This document shows positions 1-8,167 of a stretch of 43,933 nucleotides of DNA, in pieces (position 1 is the stretch's first letter; each line of letters starts with the position of its first letter). This DNA comes from Lucifugimonas sp038150225 (GTDB lineage: Bacteria > Chloroflexota > Dehalococcoidia > Lucifugimonadales > Lucifugimonadaceae), in assembly GCA_038150225.1 (NCBI GenBank), contig JAYQWG010000019.1, positions 1-43,933 on the forward strand. The letters are read 5' to 3'. A model generated the notes under the pieces. That model was given only the letters and a program-made list of their open reading frames with translations. It was not told where the DNA came from and did not search any database. The position numbers and the translations under genes were made by a program.

Positions 1-305
1 CCCCGTTTGTCAGGTCCATTGTTCCTGCAACTGCTCTTAGGGACCTTGCAGTAACTCCAGCTATGTCTCAGCCGTGTATGGCTTAGGTCGCGACTGCCCG
101 GTAGGACGCGAGGAAACGGAGTGAACGATTCAGCGCGTCTAGAGAATCTCGCTCAGCGATCTTGTATCAACTGTGCGAAGGGGTAAGTCAACGAGTTGAC
201 TCCCCTTGAATGCGCACATATGCAGCCAATGATGCAAATTTTGGACTCAACTTGTTTCGCGTTGGAAACCAACGCTAGATCACATAGTTGTGTGAGCGAG
301 AAGCT
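1..305. other. Leading region without a recognised gene
   Basis: No convincing coding frame is seen here on either strand. The stretch from about 100 to 160 contains complementary hexamers (GACGCG near 106 and CGCGTC near 135) that could fold. A strong inverted repeat lies at 178-207. I compared it by eye with RNase P RNA, tmRNA and common riboswitch cores and found no match, so no RNA class is assigned. Confidence 0.4.
178..207. other. Strong hairpin (inverted repeat)
   Basis: AAGGGG (178-183) pairs with CCCCTT (202-207), and AGTCAA (186-191) pairs with TTGACT (196-201). A two-base TA bulge interrupts the left arm, and the loop is CGAG. This gives about 12 paired bases. Neither strand has a T-run after the hairpin, so it is not a typical intrinsic terminator. 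It lies about 100 bp beyond the 3' end of the response regulator gene and could stabilise or end that transcript. Confidence 0.6.
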
Positions 306-1043
306 CTACGCAGCCATCCGGTCGATGTTGCCGATAGGTCGCACGTATCGGTATCCGAACTCGCGAACGGTCTCAATCAGCAACGGACGTTTTGGGTCTT
401 CTTCGATCTTGCCTCGTAAGTAGGAAATGTAAAGACGAACGCTGTCCGTAGACGTTTCGAAGGCGTTTGGGCCCCACGCCAGGTTGAGTAACTGCTCGTG
501 GCTAAGGACTTGTCCGGGGTGCTTGAGTAGGGCGGTGAGGAGTCTGTACTCCAACGGTGAGAGAGAAACCTCGGTCCCTCTGAACGAAACCATGTGAGCC
601 TGATAATCGATAGTTAGTGCTGGATCAACGTATCCGTGCTCTTCGCGTTAAATCGAGGGCATTGCAGCGCGTCGCAAGTTAGCTTCTACACGAGCGACCA
701 GTTCGTTTTTGGAGAACGGTTTGACAACGTAGTCGTCGGCTCCGACCTGAAGTCCGCGTACTCGATGGGTTTCTGCACCGAACGCAGTTAGGAAAATGAT
801 AGGGACATCGGACATTTGCCTGATGCGTTCACATAGCTCATAGCCATCCATACCCGCCATTTCCACATCAAGGAGAGCGAGGTCGGGACGTTCAATGAAG
901 AAGGCTTTGAGAGCTTCTTCACCACTGTCTGCGGTCACAGTCGAATACCCTGCCATTGAGAGCCGTGTTTCGACGAGCGCCAAGATGTCTGGTTCGTAAT
1001 CAACAACAAGGATCTTGTAGGACATTCTTTGTTCCGAATTCAC
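306..1043 (-). pseudogene. OmpR-type response regulator, split by an in-frame TAA stop
   Basis: The upstream part (648-1043) is a CheY-like receiver with the phospho-acceptor Asp in LLDVEM, the conserved Thr in FLTA and the Lys in VVKPF. The downstream part (306-593) is an OmpR/PhoB winged-helix DNA-binding domain (LSPLEYRLL near its start, FGYRYV near its end). Both lie in the same frame. Only one TAA codon (648-650) and 18 sense codons (REEHGYVDPALT...) separate them, and read through the product would be about 245 residues, normal for the family. The acidic pair at the receiver N terminus reads DY instead of DD, so one Mg-binding acid is lost. No histidine kinase is adjacent. The initiator may be the inner ATG at 1025. 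This is a decayed gene, two separately translated domains, or a base error; I favour a nonsense mutation. Confidence 0.75.
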
Positions 1044-1301
1044 TTACTGGTTTTGCAAGAACTGCGTATGCATTCCGTCTGAATCCAGACTACATTCGCG
1101 ATCTGATTAATTCGTTCGTATTCACGCCATCACAATGTGGGGTGACACGTAGGTCATTTTGTTGCGTTTACGACGGTTCCGGGCGAACCGGGAAATGCAG
1201 GTTGGAATCTTTGTTCCCTGATGCGTCGTATTTCAACTCGATCAGTTTCACTCTTATACGAGAGGCGATAAACACAGATTCGAGTCATAATCTGTCCTCT
1301 A

Positions 1302-4175
1302 ATGCAAGCCGTTATCTCAAATTTGGGTAGGTCAACCTTCCTGCCGACCCTGGTTGTCGCGGCGATTGCCATGGTTGCGATCGCTTGTACAACGCCGCCA
1401 AAATCGCAATTTACTGCGAGCGCAATCGAAGGTGCCGCGCCATTTGAGGTTTCCTTCGTGCTCGGTGAAGAGATTTCCGGTGACACGTTCAACTGGGACT
1501 TTGGTGATGGCGTTGGTTCTACCGAACCGAATCCGACGCACACGTATGAGTACGCCGGCACATTCACAGTTAGCCTTCGTGCATCTCGTGGCAATCAAAT
1601 TGATGAATCCCAGCAGACCATAACGGTAGAACCTGGGGAAGCGGGCTGGATTGTTGTCACTTCTGACAAAGTCAAAGCCAGCTTCAATGAGACCATCAGG
1701 TTCAGCGCAGAGGCATTCGACTTACTCGGCAATCCCGTAAAAGTCCCGGAAATTTCGTGGTTGGTTGATCCAGATGTCGGATCAATCGATTCTGAGGGGC
1801 TTTTGACGCTCGGTTCAGGGTTGGGACTGTTCGAAGACTCAGTGACTGCGGAGTTTTCTCGTTTGGGCAAAACAGTTACGGCATCGACCAGTATTGAGAT
1901 CACTACTGGACCGCTCGAAGGCATCTCAATCGCCCCTGCCATCATTGACTCCCGAGTTGGTCAATCGCAAACGATTCAGGTAGAGGCTATCGATGCAGCT
2001 GGACACCAATTGGAAGACGTTGATATCGAATTCACCGCGATACGCGACGGTGATGAGGTGGATTCAGCTGGATTGTTCACCGCAGGTTTCGATGCTGGCA
2101 TAGATGAAACCGATTTGGTGCGGGTGCGGGTTTCGAGAGACGGAAGATTTGTCGAGTCGACGATAACCGGGACTGTCCTACCGGGGATCCTGGATCAGGT
2201 CGTTGTTTCGACCCCGCCCTCAACATTATTGCAGCAAGGTGAACAGATACAGCTTTCGGCAAGGGCATTCGATCGTTTTGGGAACGAGTTGGAACTCGAC
2301 CAGCTCGTGTGGGATGTCTCGGATCCAGCGATCGGTGAAATTTCTCCGGACGGACTGTTCATCGCAGGGACGATCGCAGGAACGTACGAAGGCATTGGAA
2401 TTGAAGCTCGAGGGATTCTGAATCGTATTGAAGCAGTTCAAATAGTTCCGTTGACAATACTTCCCGGGCTACCGGCATCGATTGAGATTTCACCCTCTGG
2501 TGATTCAGTTCCGATTGGCGCAGGTTCTCCGTTTCAGGTTCATACGTTTGATGAAAACGGAAACTTACTCGACATCGATGAAGAGTTGTTTGAGTTCGAG
2601 TATTCAAATGCAGGCCGAGGCCAAGAAAAGGCAGTATTCATTGCTGGGTACGAACTTGGCGATTTTGAGGATGCCATCAAAGTAACTTTGCCTACTGGCG
2701 CGTCAGGGAACGAAAAGCCCATCACGGCAGTGTCGGGCATCACGATCCGGCAGCGATCCTCAAACATGATCGCTGTCGAGATAGTTGATCAGGATGGTGG
2801 TGGAATTCTCCTCATCGACCTCGAGAGTGCGCAATTTGGAGCAGTCAACTCTGAGTGGTTCAACAATGGACTAGTCGAAATGGCGCCGGCGTGGTGGCCA
2901 GATGGTTCTAAGCTCGTGTATGTGAGCAACCCCACTGGTGAACTCCAGATTTATTCGTTCGATCTGGAAACTCGTGAGGTCGTACAACTAACCGATGTAA
3001 CTGGCGGGGCATCAATGGCATCGATATCCCCGGATGGAACTTCGATTGCATTTATTGGATTGGCCGATGAGAACTGGCCGTTATACACAGCTCCGCTCGG
3101 CGAATCGCCAGTCACGTTAGAAGATGCTGCGGTGGTTTCGAGCGATCCTGACTCGCAACACATCCTGCCGCACTGGTCGCCCGATGGCACGGAAATCCTT
3201 GTCTCGCAGAATCACTCCGATGGCACCGTGAAAATTCTTGTGTTCGATTCACTAGGAATCGAGGAACCTGTCGTGTTGAGTGATGCTGCAAGTATTACCT
3301 TCGGCTGGACGGCGGATGGTTCTGGAATTCACATCGGCACAACCACACTTGATGGTGCGCTTGACCTGGGAACGGTGAACCTTGCCGAGCTGACCGTAGA
3401 GTACCTCGATGTTCCTCTCGATTTTCTCGTCGCCGCATGGGCCCCCGACGATTCGGAGCTTATAGCGGTTGATTCATTGTTAGGTGCGGGTTGGCTCGTG
3501 GATATAGATGGTTCTGGACTGCGACGGGCTATTGAGTCCGAGCAACTGCCGACAAGAATGTCGTGGCGACCTCGTGAGTACGGAGATCCAGTCAGAATGC
3601 CTGAAGGCGATGGCATGCTCACGTTTGGCGAAGCCCCGCGTGCCCCGGTAGGTGCATTAGATACATCCAAGAATTACTCAGCGGTTATTCACACTGATGC
3701 TGGCCAAGTGACAGTACAACTGTTCGATGACGACGCACCGCTGACCGTTGAGAATTTCATAAACCTGTCTCGCACCGGTTTTTACGATGGCTTGCAGTTC
3801 CACCGTGTCATTTCAGGATTTGTGTCACAGGGAGGCGACCCAAACGGCGATGGTACGGGTGGTCCCGGGTACAAGTTCAATGACGAATTTGCTCGGCATT
3901 TGAAGCATGACGATGCCGGCATCTTATCTATGGCCAACTCCGGATCCAACACCAACGGAAGTCAGTTCTTCATAACTCATGATGCCGCTCCATGGCTGGA
4001 TGCCTTCGACAACGGAGTCAAGAAAAATTGCGCGGACAGTGCTGTTTCATGTCACTCTGTGTTTGGAAAAGTCGAGTTGGGATTGGACATTGTGACCGGA
4101 ATGTCGGAGAGAGACCCGTCCTCAGCGATGATAGACGGGGTCAAAATTATCTCCATTGAGATATTTGAAAGTTAG
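1302..4175 (+). CDS. Lipoprotein with PKD, Ig-like, TolB-like beta-propeller and cyclophilin domains
   Basis: The 957-residue protein opens with a hydrophobic signal segment (about 13-28) ending at Cys29, a plausible but not ideal lipobox, so it is probably anchored outside the membrane. Residues about 35-110 form a PKD domain (NWDFGDG, PTHTYEYAG). Residues about 113-485 hold four Ig-like segments with recurring 'D..GN' and 'GLFIAG' motifs. Residues about 490-770 form a TolB/WD40-like propeller with SPDG, WSPDG and WTADG repeats. From about 786 to the end is a cyclophilin peptidyl-prolyl isomerase with FHRVISGF, QGGDPNGDG and GSQFFITHD, including the catalytic Arg. The isomerase may help secreted proteins fold, with the other domains binding partners or polysaccharide; that role is inference. 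The ATG at 1302 lacks a clear ribosome binding site, and a TTG at 1322 is an alternative. Confidence 0.85.
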   Translation: MQAVISNLGRSTFLPTLVVAAIAMVAIACTTPPKSQFTASAIEGAAPFEVSFVLGEEISGDTFNWDFGDGVGSTEPNPTHTYEYAGTFTVSLRASRGNQIDESQQTITVEPGEAGWIVVTSDKVKASFNETIRFSAEAFDLLGNPVKVPEISWLVDPDVGSIDSEGLLTLGSGLGLFEDSVTAEFSRLGKTVTASTSIEITTGPLEGISIAPAIIDSRVGQSQTIQVEAIDAAGHQLEDVDIEFTAIRDGDEVDSAGLFTAGFDAGIDETDLVRVRVSRDGRFVESTITGTVLPGILDQVVVSTPPSTLLQQGEQIQLSARAFDRFGNELELDQLVWDVSDPAIGEISPDGLFIAGTIAGTYEGIGIEARGILNRIEAVQIVPLTILPGLPASIEISPSGDSVPIGAGSPFQVHTFDENGNLLDIDEELFEFEYSNAGRGQEKAVFIAGYELGDFEDAIKVTLPTGASGNEKPITAVSGITIRQRSSNMIAVEIVDQDGGGILLIDLESAQFGAVNSEWFNNGLVEMAPAWWPDGSKLVYVSNPTGELQIYSFDLETREVVQLTDVTGGASMASISPDGTSIAFIGLADENWPLYTAPLGESPVTLEDAAVVSSDPDSQHILPHWSPDGTEILVSQNHSDGTVKILVFDSLGIEEPVVLSDAASITFGWTADGSGIHIGTTTLDGALDLGTVNLAELTVEYLDVPLDFLVAAWAPDDSELIAVDSLLGAGWLVDIDGSGLRRAIESEQLPTRMSWRPREYGDPVRMPEGDGMLTFGEAPRAPVGALDTSKNYSAVIHTDAGQVTVQLFDDDAPLTVENFINLSRTGFYDGLQFHRVISGFVSQGGDPNGDGTGGPGYKFNDEFARHLKHDDAGILSMANSGSNTNGSQFFITHDAAPWLDAFDNGVKKNCADSAVSCHSVFGKVELGLDIVTGMSERDPSSAMIDGVKIISIEIFES

Positions 4176-4205
4176 CAACTCGAAGTTCAGAAGCACGGTA
4201 TTGAA

Positions 4206-5420
4206 TTGAATCAACCAAATGTTAACTCCGCTCCAGCCAGCACGATTACCCACCTTGAATGCTCTCTTTCAGGCTCGAGGTTCGAGCATGATCACCCACA
4301 TCGTCTAAATCCAGACAACGGAAAGCCGTTGTTGGCACGATATGACCTTGAAACGGCAGCTCAAACACTCACCAAGGATTCCCTTGCGGGGAGGGGCGCC
4401 AACATGTGGCGCTACCTTGAAGTCATGCCGGTCGTCGATCCAGCGAACATTGTGACTCTTGGAGAAGGATTTACCCCACTACGAAAAGCAGATCGCCTTG
4501 GTCCTCATCTTGGAATGTCTTCTCTTCTCATAAAGGATGAAGGAGTAAATCCGACCGGCTCGTTTAAAGCTCGTGGGCTTTCTGCTGCGGTTTCAAGAGC
4601 AAAAGAGCTTGGTCAAACCAAACTCACGATGCCATCCGCTGGAAACGCGGCTGGAGCGATGTCGGCTTATGCCGCGGTGGCAGGCATGGAAGCTCATGTT
4701 TACATGCCAAAAGACGCCCCGATGGCGAACCAACTTGAATGCGTTGCATACGGTGCTGAATTGAACCTTGTTGACGGATTCATAACCGATGCTGGAAGAA
4801 TTTCTGGAGAAGCCGCTGAAGAGCACGGTTATTTCGACGTATCGACCCTCAAAGAGCCTTACCGCGCTGAAGGTAAAAAGACGATGGGGTACGAAATCGT
4901 CGAACAACTTGGTTTTGAAGTGCCCGATGCAATTATTTATCCGACCGGTGGTGGAACCGGCATAGTCGGCATTTGGAAGGCTCTCGATGAGATGGAGACA
5001 CTTGGCTGGATCGGAAGTGAACGACCCAGGATGATCTGTGTTCAAGCTGAAGGATGTTCGCCTCTCGTAGACGCTTATGACAAAGGTGAAGAGTTCGCTG
5101 ATCCATTTCCTAACCCGGCAACACTGGCGGCAGGCATGCGAGTTCCGGCGGCAGTGGGCGATTTCCTTGTGATCGGTGCTGTGCGAGAAAGTGCTGGAAC
5201 AGCGATCCGAGTAAGCGATGATCAGATGGTTGGCGCGGTCAAAAAGATGTCATCTTTCGAGGGAATATTCCCGGCACCTGAAGGCGGAGCGACCCTCTCA
5301 GCCCTAGAGATGTTGCTTGAGTCGGGATTTATTGGACGCGACGAACGAGTCGTCTTGCTCAACACCGGTTCGGCTCTGAAATACCTTGATGCACTGACCC
5401 CAGGATTGACTGGAGCCTAA
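4206..5420 (+). CDS. thrC: Threonine synthase
   Basis: A PLP-dependent fold type II enzyme of 404 residues that converts O-phospho-L-homoserine to L-threonine in the cytosol. The PLP lysine lies in NPTGSFKARG, the phosphate-binding glycine loop is PTGGGTG, and PSAGNAAGA is the conserved Asn loop. A short N-terminal zinc-ribbon-like stretch (LECSLSG) precedes the catalytic core, as in the thrC group that includes archaeal and many bacterial forms. The TTG at 4206 is the first in-frame start and follows the lipoprotein gene by 30 bp. The 3' end overlaps the stop of the convergent acetyltransferase gene by four bases. No other threonine pathway gene is nearby. Confidence 0.9.
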   Translation: MNQPNVNSAPASTITHLECSLSGSRFEHDHPHRLNPDNGKPLLARYDLETAAQTLTKDSLAGRGANMWRYLEVMPVVDPANIVTLGEGFTPLRKADRLGPHLGMSSLLIKDEGVNPTGSFKARGLSAAVSRAKELGQTKLTMPSAGNAAGAMSAYAAVAGMEAHVYMPKDAPMANQLECVAYGAELNLVDGFITDAGRISGEAAEEHGYFDVSTLKEPYRAEGKKTMGYEIVEQLGFEVPDAIIYPTGGGTGIVGIWKALDEMETLGWIGSERPRMICVQAEGCSPLVDAYDKGEEFADPFPNPATLAAGMRVPAAVGDFLVIGAVRESAGTAIRVSDDQMVGAVKKMSSFEGIFPAPEGGATLSALEMLLESGFIGRDERVVLLNTGSALKYLDALTPGLTGA

Positions 5421-6031
5421 ACCCTCGGAGCGTCCCACGACGTGACATGACTCAGCGTTCCTTCTGGGAACGCGTTGGTGTACTCGTCCGCGAGCATTCC
5501 GAGAATTACGGAGTTGTGCCGAGCTCCATCGTGAGGTCGACTCTGTCTCAACGTGCCTTCGTGCTGGAAGCCAATGTGTTCGAACATCGCACGAGCAGAC
5601 GTGTTGTATTCGGGGACATCTACCCACGCTCGGTGCAAGTTCAAGTGCTCAAAAATGTGTTCGAGCATGGCGATCACCGCCGAAGTGCCATACCCGTGGT
5701 GCCAAAGCGACTTTTTGCCGATCAGCACAGAGATTTGAGCGTCACCCAGCGCCTCGTCGATAGAAAGCTGTCCTTCACCAATATGTTCGCCCGACAACGT
5801 GTAGACGGAGAAGATAGAACGGTGCGGCTCGTGGTGAGGATCATGGAATACCTCATCCCATTCAACCTCGGTGGCACTGATCATGTCCTTCGGCTCGTAA
5901 CCGAGGTGGGCAGGGTCTCCGTAGGTGTAACGGCCAAACCAAGCGTCTGAAACCTCTTGGTCTTCCAACCAGTCAGCAAGTCGTTGAACGTCTTCGCGGG
6001 TAACCGGGCGCAACTCAACTAATGAGGGCAC
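5417..6031 (-). CDS. GNAT family N-acetyltransferase (RimJ/RimL type)
   Basis: 204 residues. The N-terminal LRPVTREDVQRL and the core segments 'GYGTSAVIAMLEHIFEHLNLHR' (shown here only as a position, about residues 117-138) and NTSARAMFEHIGFQHEGTLR are hallmarks of the RimJ/RimL acetyltransferase branch. The acetyl-CoA pyrophosphate loop reads HHGYGTS. These enzymes transfer acetyl from acetyl-CoA to protein N termini or small amines; the substrate cannot be read from the sequence. It is convergent with threonine synthase (4-bp overlap) and divergent from the SelW-like pair, with about 190 bp between. Confidence 0.85.
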   Translation of the reverse strand: MPSLVELRPVTREDVQRLADWLEDQEVSDAWFGRYTYGDPAHLGYEPKDMISATEVEWDEVFHDPHHEPHRSIFSVYTLSGEHIGEGQLSIDEALGDAQISVLIGKKSLWHHGYGTSAVIAMLEHIFEHLNLHRAWVDVPEYNTSARAMFEHIGFQHEGTLRQSRPHDGARHNSVILGMLADEYTNAFPEGTLSHVTSWDAPRV

Positions 6032-6221
6032 ATCGTCCTTCTTAATTCACATTGGGTCTGGCAACCGCACGTTGCAATTGAGAGCGACGAGGGTCCAGAG
6101 CGGCGAGTATACCGTACCTATTTCGTCAAGAAATTTGCTTTGGGTTGATAGGATGCCGTTTAACCAAAACAGAGCCGAGCGACTGATATGTATTGCCGGT
6201 AAGCGATTGAAGGGTAGAAAA

Positions 6222-6506
6222 ATGTCAGATCACTGGAAGATGGAAGCTGAGATCGAGTACTGCGTACCTTGTGGATACGCCAACCTCGCAGCAAACATGG
6301 TTAGCGAACTGTTCCAAGCAGCCGGACCTGCACTGGCGATATCACTGAAGCCTGGACACAGCGGTTGCTTCAAGTTGACCGTTGATGGCCGAGTGCTTTG
6401 GGACAAAAAAGAGCAGGGTCGTTCACCGCACATCATGGAAGTCAAAGACATTAAAGCGCAGGTCGCGAACATGCTTGAGTCCGGTGCTGTAATCCAGACC
6501 AACTAA
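6222..6506 (+). CDS. SelW-like Rdx family protein, cysteine form (CxxC)
   Basis: 94 residues from the ATG at 6222, the first start directly before the conserved fold. An earlier ATG at 6072 would add about 50 residues that look like untranslated leader. The redox motif is CVPC near residue 14 (EYCVPCGYANLA), followed by the thioredoxin-like beta-alpha-beta core (SLKPGHSGCFKL, VDGRVLWDKK) and a C-terminal helix ending near VANMLESG. This is the Rdx/SelW/SelT/SelH family (PF10262-like), proposed thiol oxidoreductases. It lies 25 bp upstream of a paralogue in which the last Cys of the motif is encoded by TGA, so the two are probably co-transcribed. Confidence 0.85.
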   Translation: MSDHWKMEAEIEYCVPCGYANLAANMVSELFQAAGPALAISLKPGHSGCFKLTVDGRVLWDKKEQGRSPHIMEVKDIKAQVANMLESGAVIQTN

Positions 6507-6531
6507 CGACTCTGAATCTGGAGGTAGATTG

Positions 6532-6798
6532 ATGGCCGACTTTCCAGCAAAAATATTTGCGAACATCGAGTACTGCGTTCCCTGAGGCTACCACTCAGTG
6601 GCTTTCTGGATGGGAAGCGAGATTTATTCGGTTGGTGGTTCGAAAGTAGCGGTGACGCTTACACCGGGCGTTGCAGGTGTTTTCAAAGTAACTCTCAATG
6701 ACGAAGTCGTTTACGACAAGTCGGAAATCGGACGATACCCGACTTTGCCGGACTCAAGAGAGATAAAGGCGAAGGTTGCAAACATGCTGGATGGTTAG
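6532..6798 (+). CDS. SelW-like selenoprotein with CxxU motif (TGA 6583-6585 read as Sec)
   Basis: From the ATG at 6532 (GGAGGT at 6520-6525) the frame reads a Rdx-family protein of 88 residues only if the TGA at 6583-6585 is decoded as selenocysteine. The residues before the TGA (NIEYCVP) and after it (GYHSVAFW) align with EYCVPCGYANLA of the upstream paralogue, so the TGA sits exactly at the second redox Cys. The rest keeps the family pattern: VTLTPGVAGVFKV, DEVVYDKSEIGRYP and a C-terminal IKAKVANMLDG that nearly repeats the paralogue's end. A bSECIS-like hairpin follows the TGA. A conventional call would start at 6598 and miss the active site. Function as a selenium-dependent thiol oxidoreductase is inferred. 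The Sec machinery (selA, selB, selC, selD) is not in this window. Confidence 0.85.
6583..6620 (+). promoter_or_regulatory. Candidate bacterial SECIS element
   Basis: Downstream of the TGA, GCTTTC (6601-6606) pairs with GGAAGC (6613-6618), including one G-T pair, around the six-base loop TGGATG (6607-6612). The loop begins 22 bases after the TGA, within the roughly 16-37 base distance known for bSECIS, and contains guanines as expected for SelB binding. A second small hairpin (CCAC/GTGG, 6591-6600) lies between them and is an alternative fold. Confidence 0.6.
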
Positions 6799-6823
6799 TT
6801 AGTCCTCCATAAGTTTCTTACTA

Positions 6824-6858
6824 AGCTCCCCTGATTCAATTCAGGGGAGCTTTCTTTT
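6824..6858 (+). terminator. Intrinsic terminator after the SelW-like pair
   Basis: A perfect 11-bp stem, AGCTCCCCTGA (6824-6834) with TCAGGGGAGCT (6841-6851), encloses the loop TTCAAT and is followed by TTCTTTT. It ends the two-gene SelW-like transcript. Confidence 0.9.
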
Positions 6859-6935
6859 ACTCAAATTTATGACCTTTCAGGGAGTACCATTTATAACCGC
6901 AATTCAAAGTTCATAGGTCGCACCGGAGACGTCAT

Positions 6936-8030
6936 TTGAAAGCCGCTGTTTTATTTGAAGCAAATCAGCCAATGCCTGTTGTTGAACTGGATCAGTCAGA
7001 ACCCAAGACAGGTGAAGTACGCGTAAAAATGTCGGCGGCTGGTATTTGCGCTTCCGATCACCACGTAATGACCGGGGACAACCCCACTCCAATGCCGATC
7101 GTTTTGGGTCACGAGGGTAGTGGTGTTGTTGAAGCGGTCGGACCGGGTGTATCGACGGTCAAAGCCGGTGACAGGTGCGTTCTCTCATTTGTTGCCAACT
7201 GTGGACATTGCCGATCTTGCCTAAGCGGACTTTCGAACATTTGTGACACCAACCGTGTAACCGGCACACGCCAGTACGACGGTACGTTCAGATTGCACAC
7301 TAATGAAGGCGAAGAAGTTCATCAGTTTGCAAAGCTTGGCGTGTTCGCCGAATCGATAGTTGTTCCTCAGCAGGCTTGTTATCCCATGCCTGATGACGTG
7401 CCGATGGAAGTCGGCGCTTTGATTGGATGCTCGGTAACCACCGGCGTTGGTGGAGTTATCAACCAGCCGGGGATCCGTGCCGGAATGACAGTCGCCGTAA
7501 TAGGAACTGGCGGAGTCGGACTCAACGCTCTTCAAGGAGCCAAGCTGGTAAACGCTTCGAAAGTAATCGCAGTCGATGTTCTCGATCACAAACTGGAGTT
7601 CGCTTACAAGTTCGGCGCAACTCATGTTGTAAACTCGAAGAGCGAAGACCCGGTAAAAGCCATTCAGGAATTAACTGACGGCGGAGTCGATTTCGCATTC
7701 GACACGTTTGGACACCAGATCACCACTAAGCAAGCGTTCGATGCAACCCGCAAGGGTGGAACGACTGTAGTTGTCGGTCTCGCACCTGATGGAATGGATG
7801 CCAACATTCCGATGATCGACCTCGTGAGAAATCAGAAAACGCTTGTGGGCAGCTACTACGGCTCTGCTAGCCCGCATCAAACGTTCGCCACTTTGCTTGA
7901 TTTGTACCAGCAAGGACGGATTGACGTAGGTGGAATTGTTACCCGTCAATACAAGCTCGAAGAGATCAACGAGGCATACCAAGCACTGGAGCGCGGTGAG
8001 GACGGGCGCGGAGTCATCGTTTTCGACTAA
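6936..8030 (+). CDS. Zinc-dependent alcohol dehydrogenase (class III-like MDR)
   Basis: 364 residues of the medium-chain dehydrogenase/reductase family. Catalytic zinc ligands are Cys38 (GICASDHH) and His59-Glu60 (GHEGSG). The structural zinc lobe has Cys89, Cys92, Cys95 and Cys103 (CGHCRSC). The Rossmann motif is VIGTGGVGLNALQGA and the acidic residue VDV that follows suggests NAD. The spacing resembles the formaldehyde/S-hydroxymethyl-thiol and aryl alcohol branch, but the substrate is not certain. The start is TTG at 6936, preceded by a GGAGA-type ribosome binding site. It lies alone between the SelW-like terminator and the complex I promoter. Confidence 0.85.
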   Translation: MKAAVLFEANQPMPVVELDQSEPKTGEVRVKMSAAGICASDHHVMTGDNPTPMPIVLGHEGSGVVEAVGPGVSTVKAGDRCVLSFVANCGHCRSCLSGLSNICDTNRVTGTRQYDGTFRLHTNEGEEVHQFAKLGVFAESIVVPQQACYPMPDDVPMEVGALIGCSVTTGVGGVINQPGIRAGMTVAVIGTGGVGLNALQGAKLVNASKVIAVDVLDHKLEFAYKFGATHVVNSKSEDPVKAIQELTDGGVDFAFDTFGHQITTKQAFDATRKGGTTVVVGLAPDGMDANIPMIDLVRNQKTLVGSYYGSASPHQTFATLLDLYQQGRIDVGGIVTRQYKLEEINEAYQALERGEDGRGVIVFD

Positions 8031-8094
8031 CGATAAACCCTGTTTATAACGCCCTCATTAACGTGCGAATCAGTTCGATTGTTCAATTTTTCAC

Positions 8095-8123
8095 TTGCTG
8101 GCATATCGGGTGACTGCTATGCT
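8095..8123 (+). promoter_or_regulatory. Candidate sigma-70-type promoter of the nuo operon
   Basis: TTGCTG (8095-8100) and TATGCT (8118-8123) are separated by exactly 17 bases, upstream of nuoA in the only sizeable gap before the operon. Match to consensus is 3 of 6 and 4 of 6, so this is a candidate, not a certainty. Confidence 0.45.
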
Positions 8124-8167
8124 CCGATTCGGCCATTTTTGAGTCGTAAATCTAGTAACGACAGTAG

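Noticed and set aside
648..650. Selenocysteine or pyrrolysine read-through of the response regulator stop
   Set aside because: The codon is TAA, which is not recoded in those systems, and the site is a linker, not a catalytic residue.
6072..6221. N-terminal extension of the first SelW-like gene
   Set aside because: About 50 extra residues with no family match; the Rdx fold begins right after the ATG at 6222.
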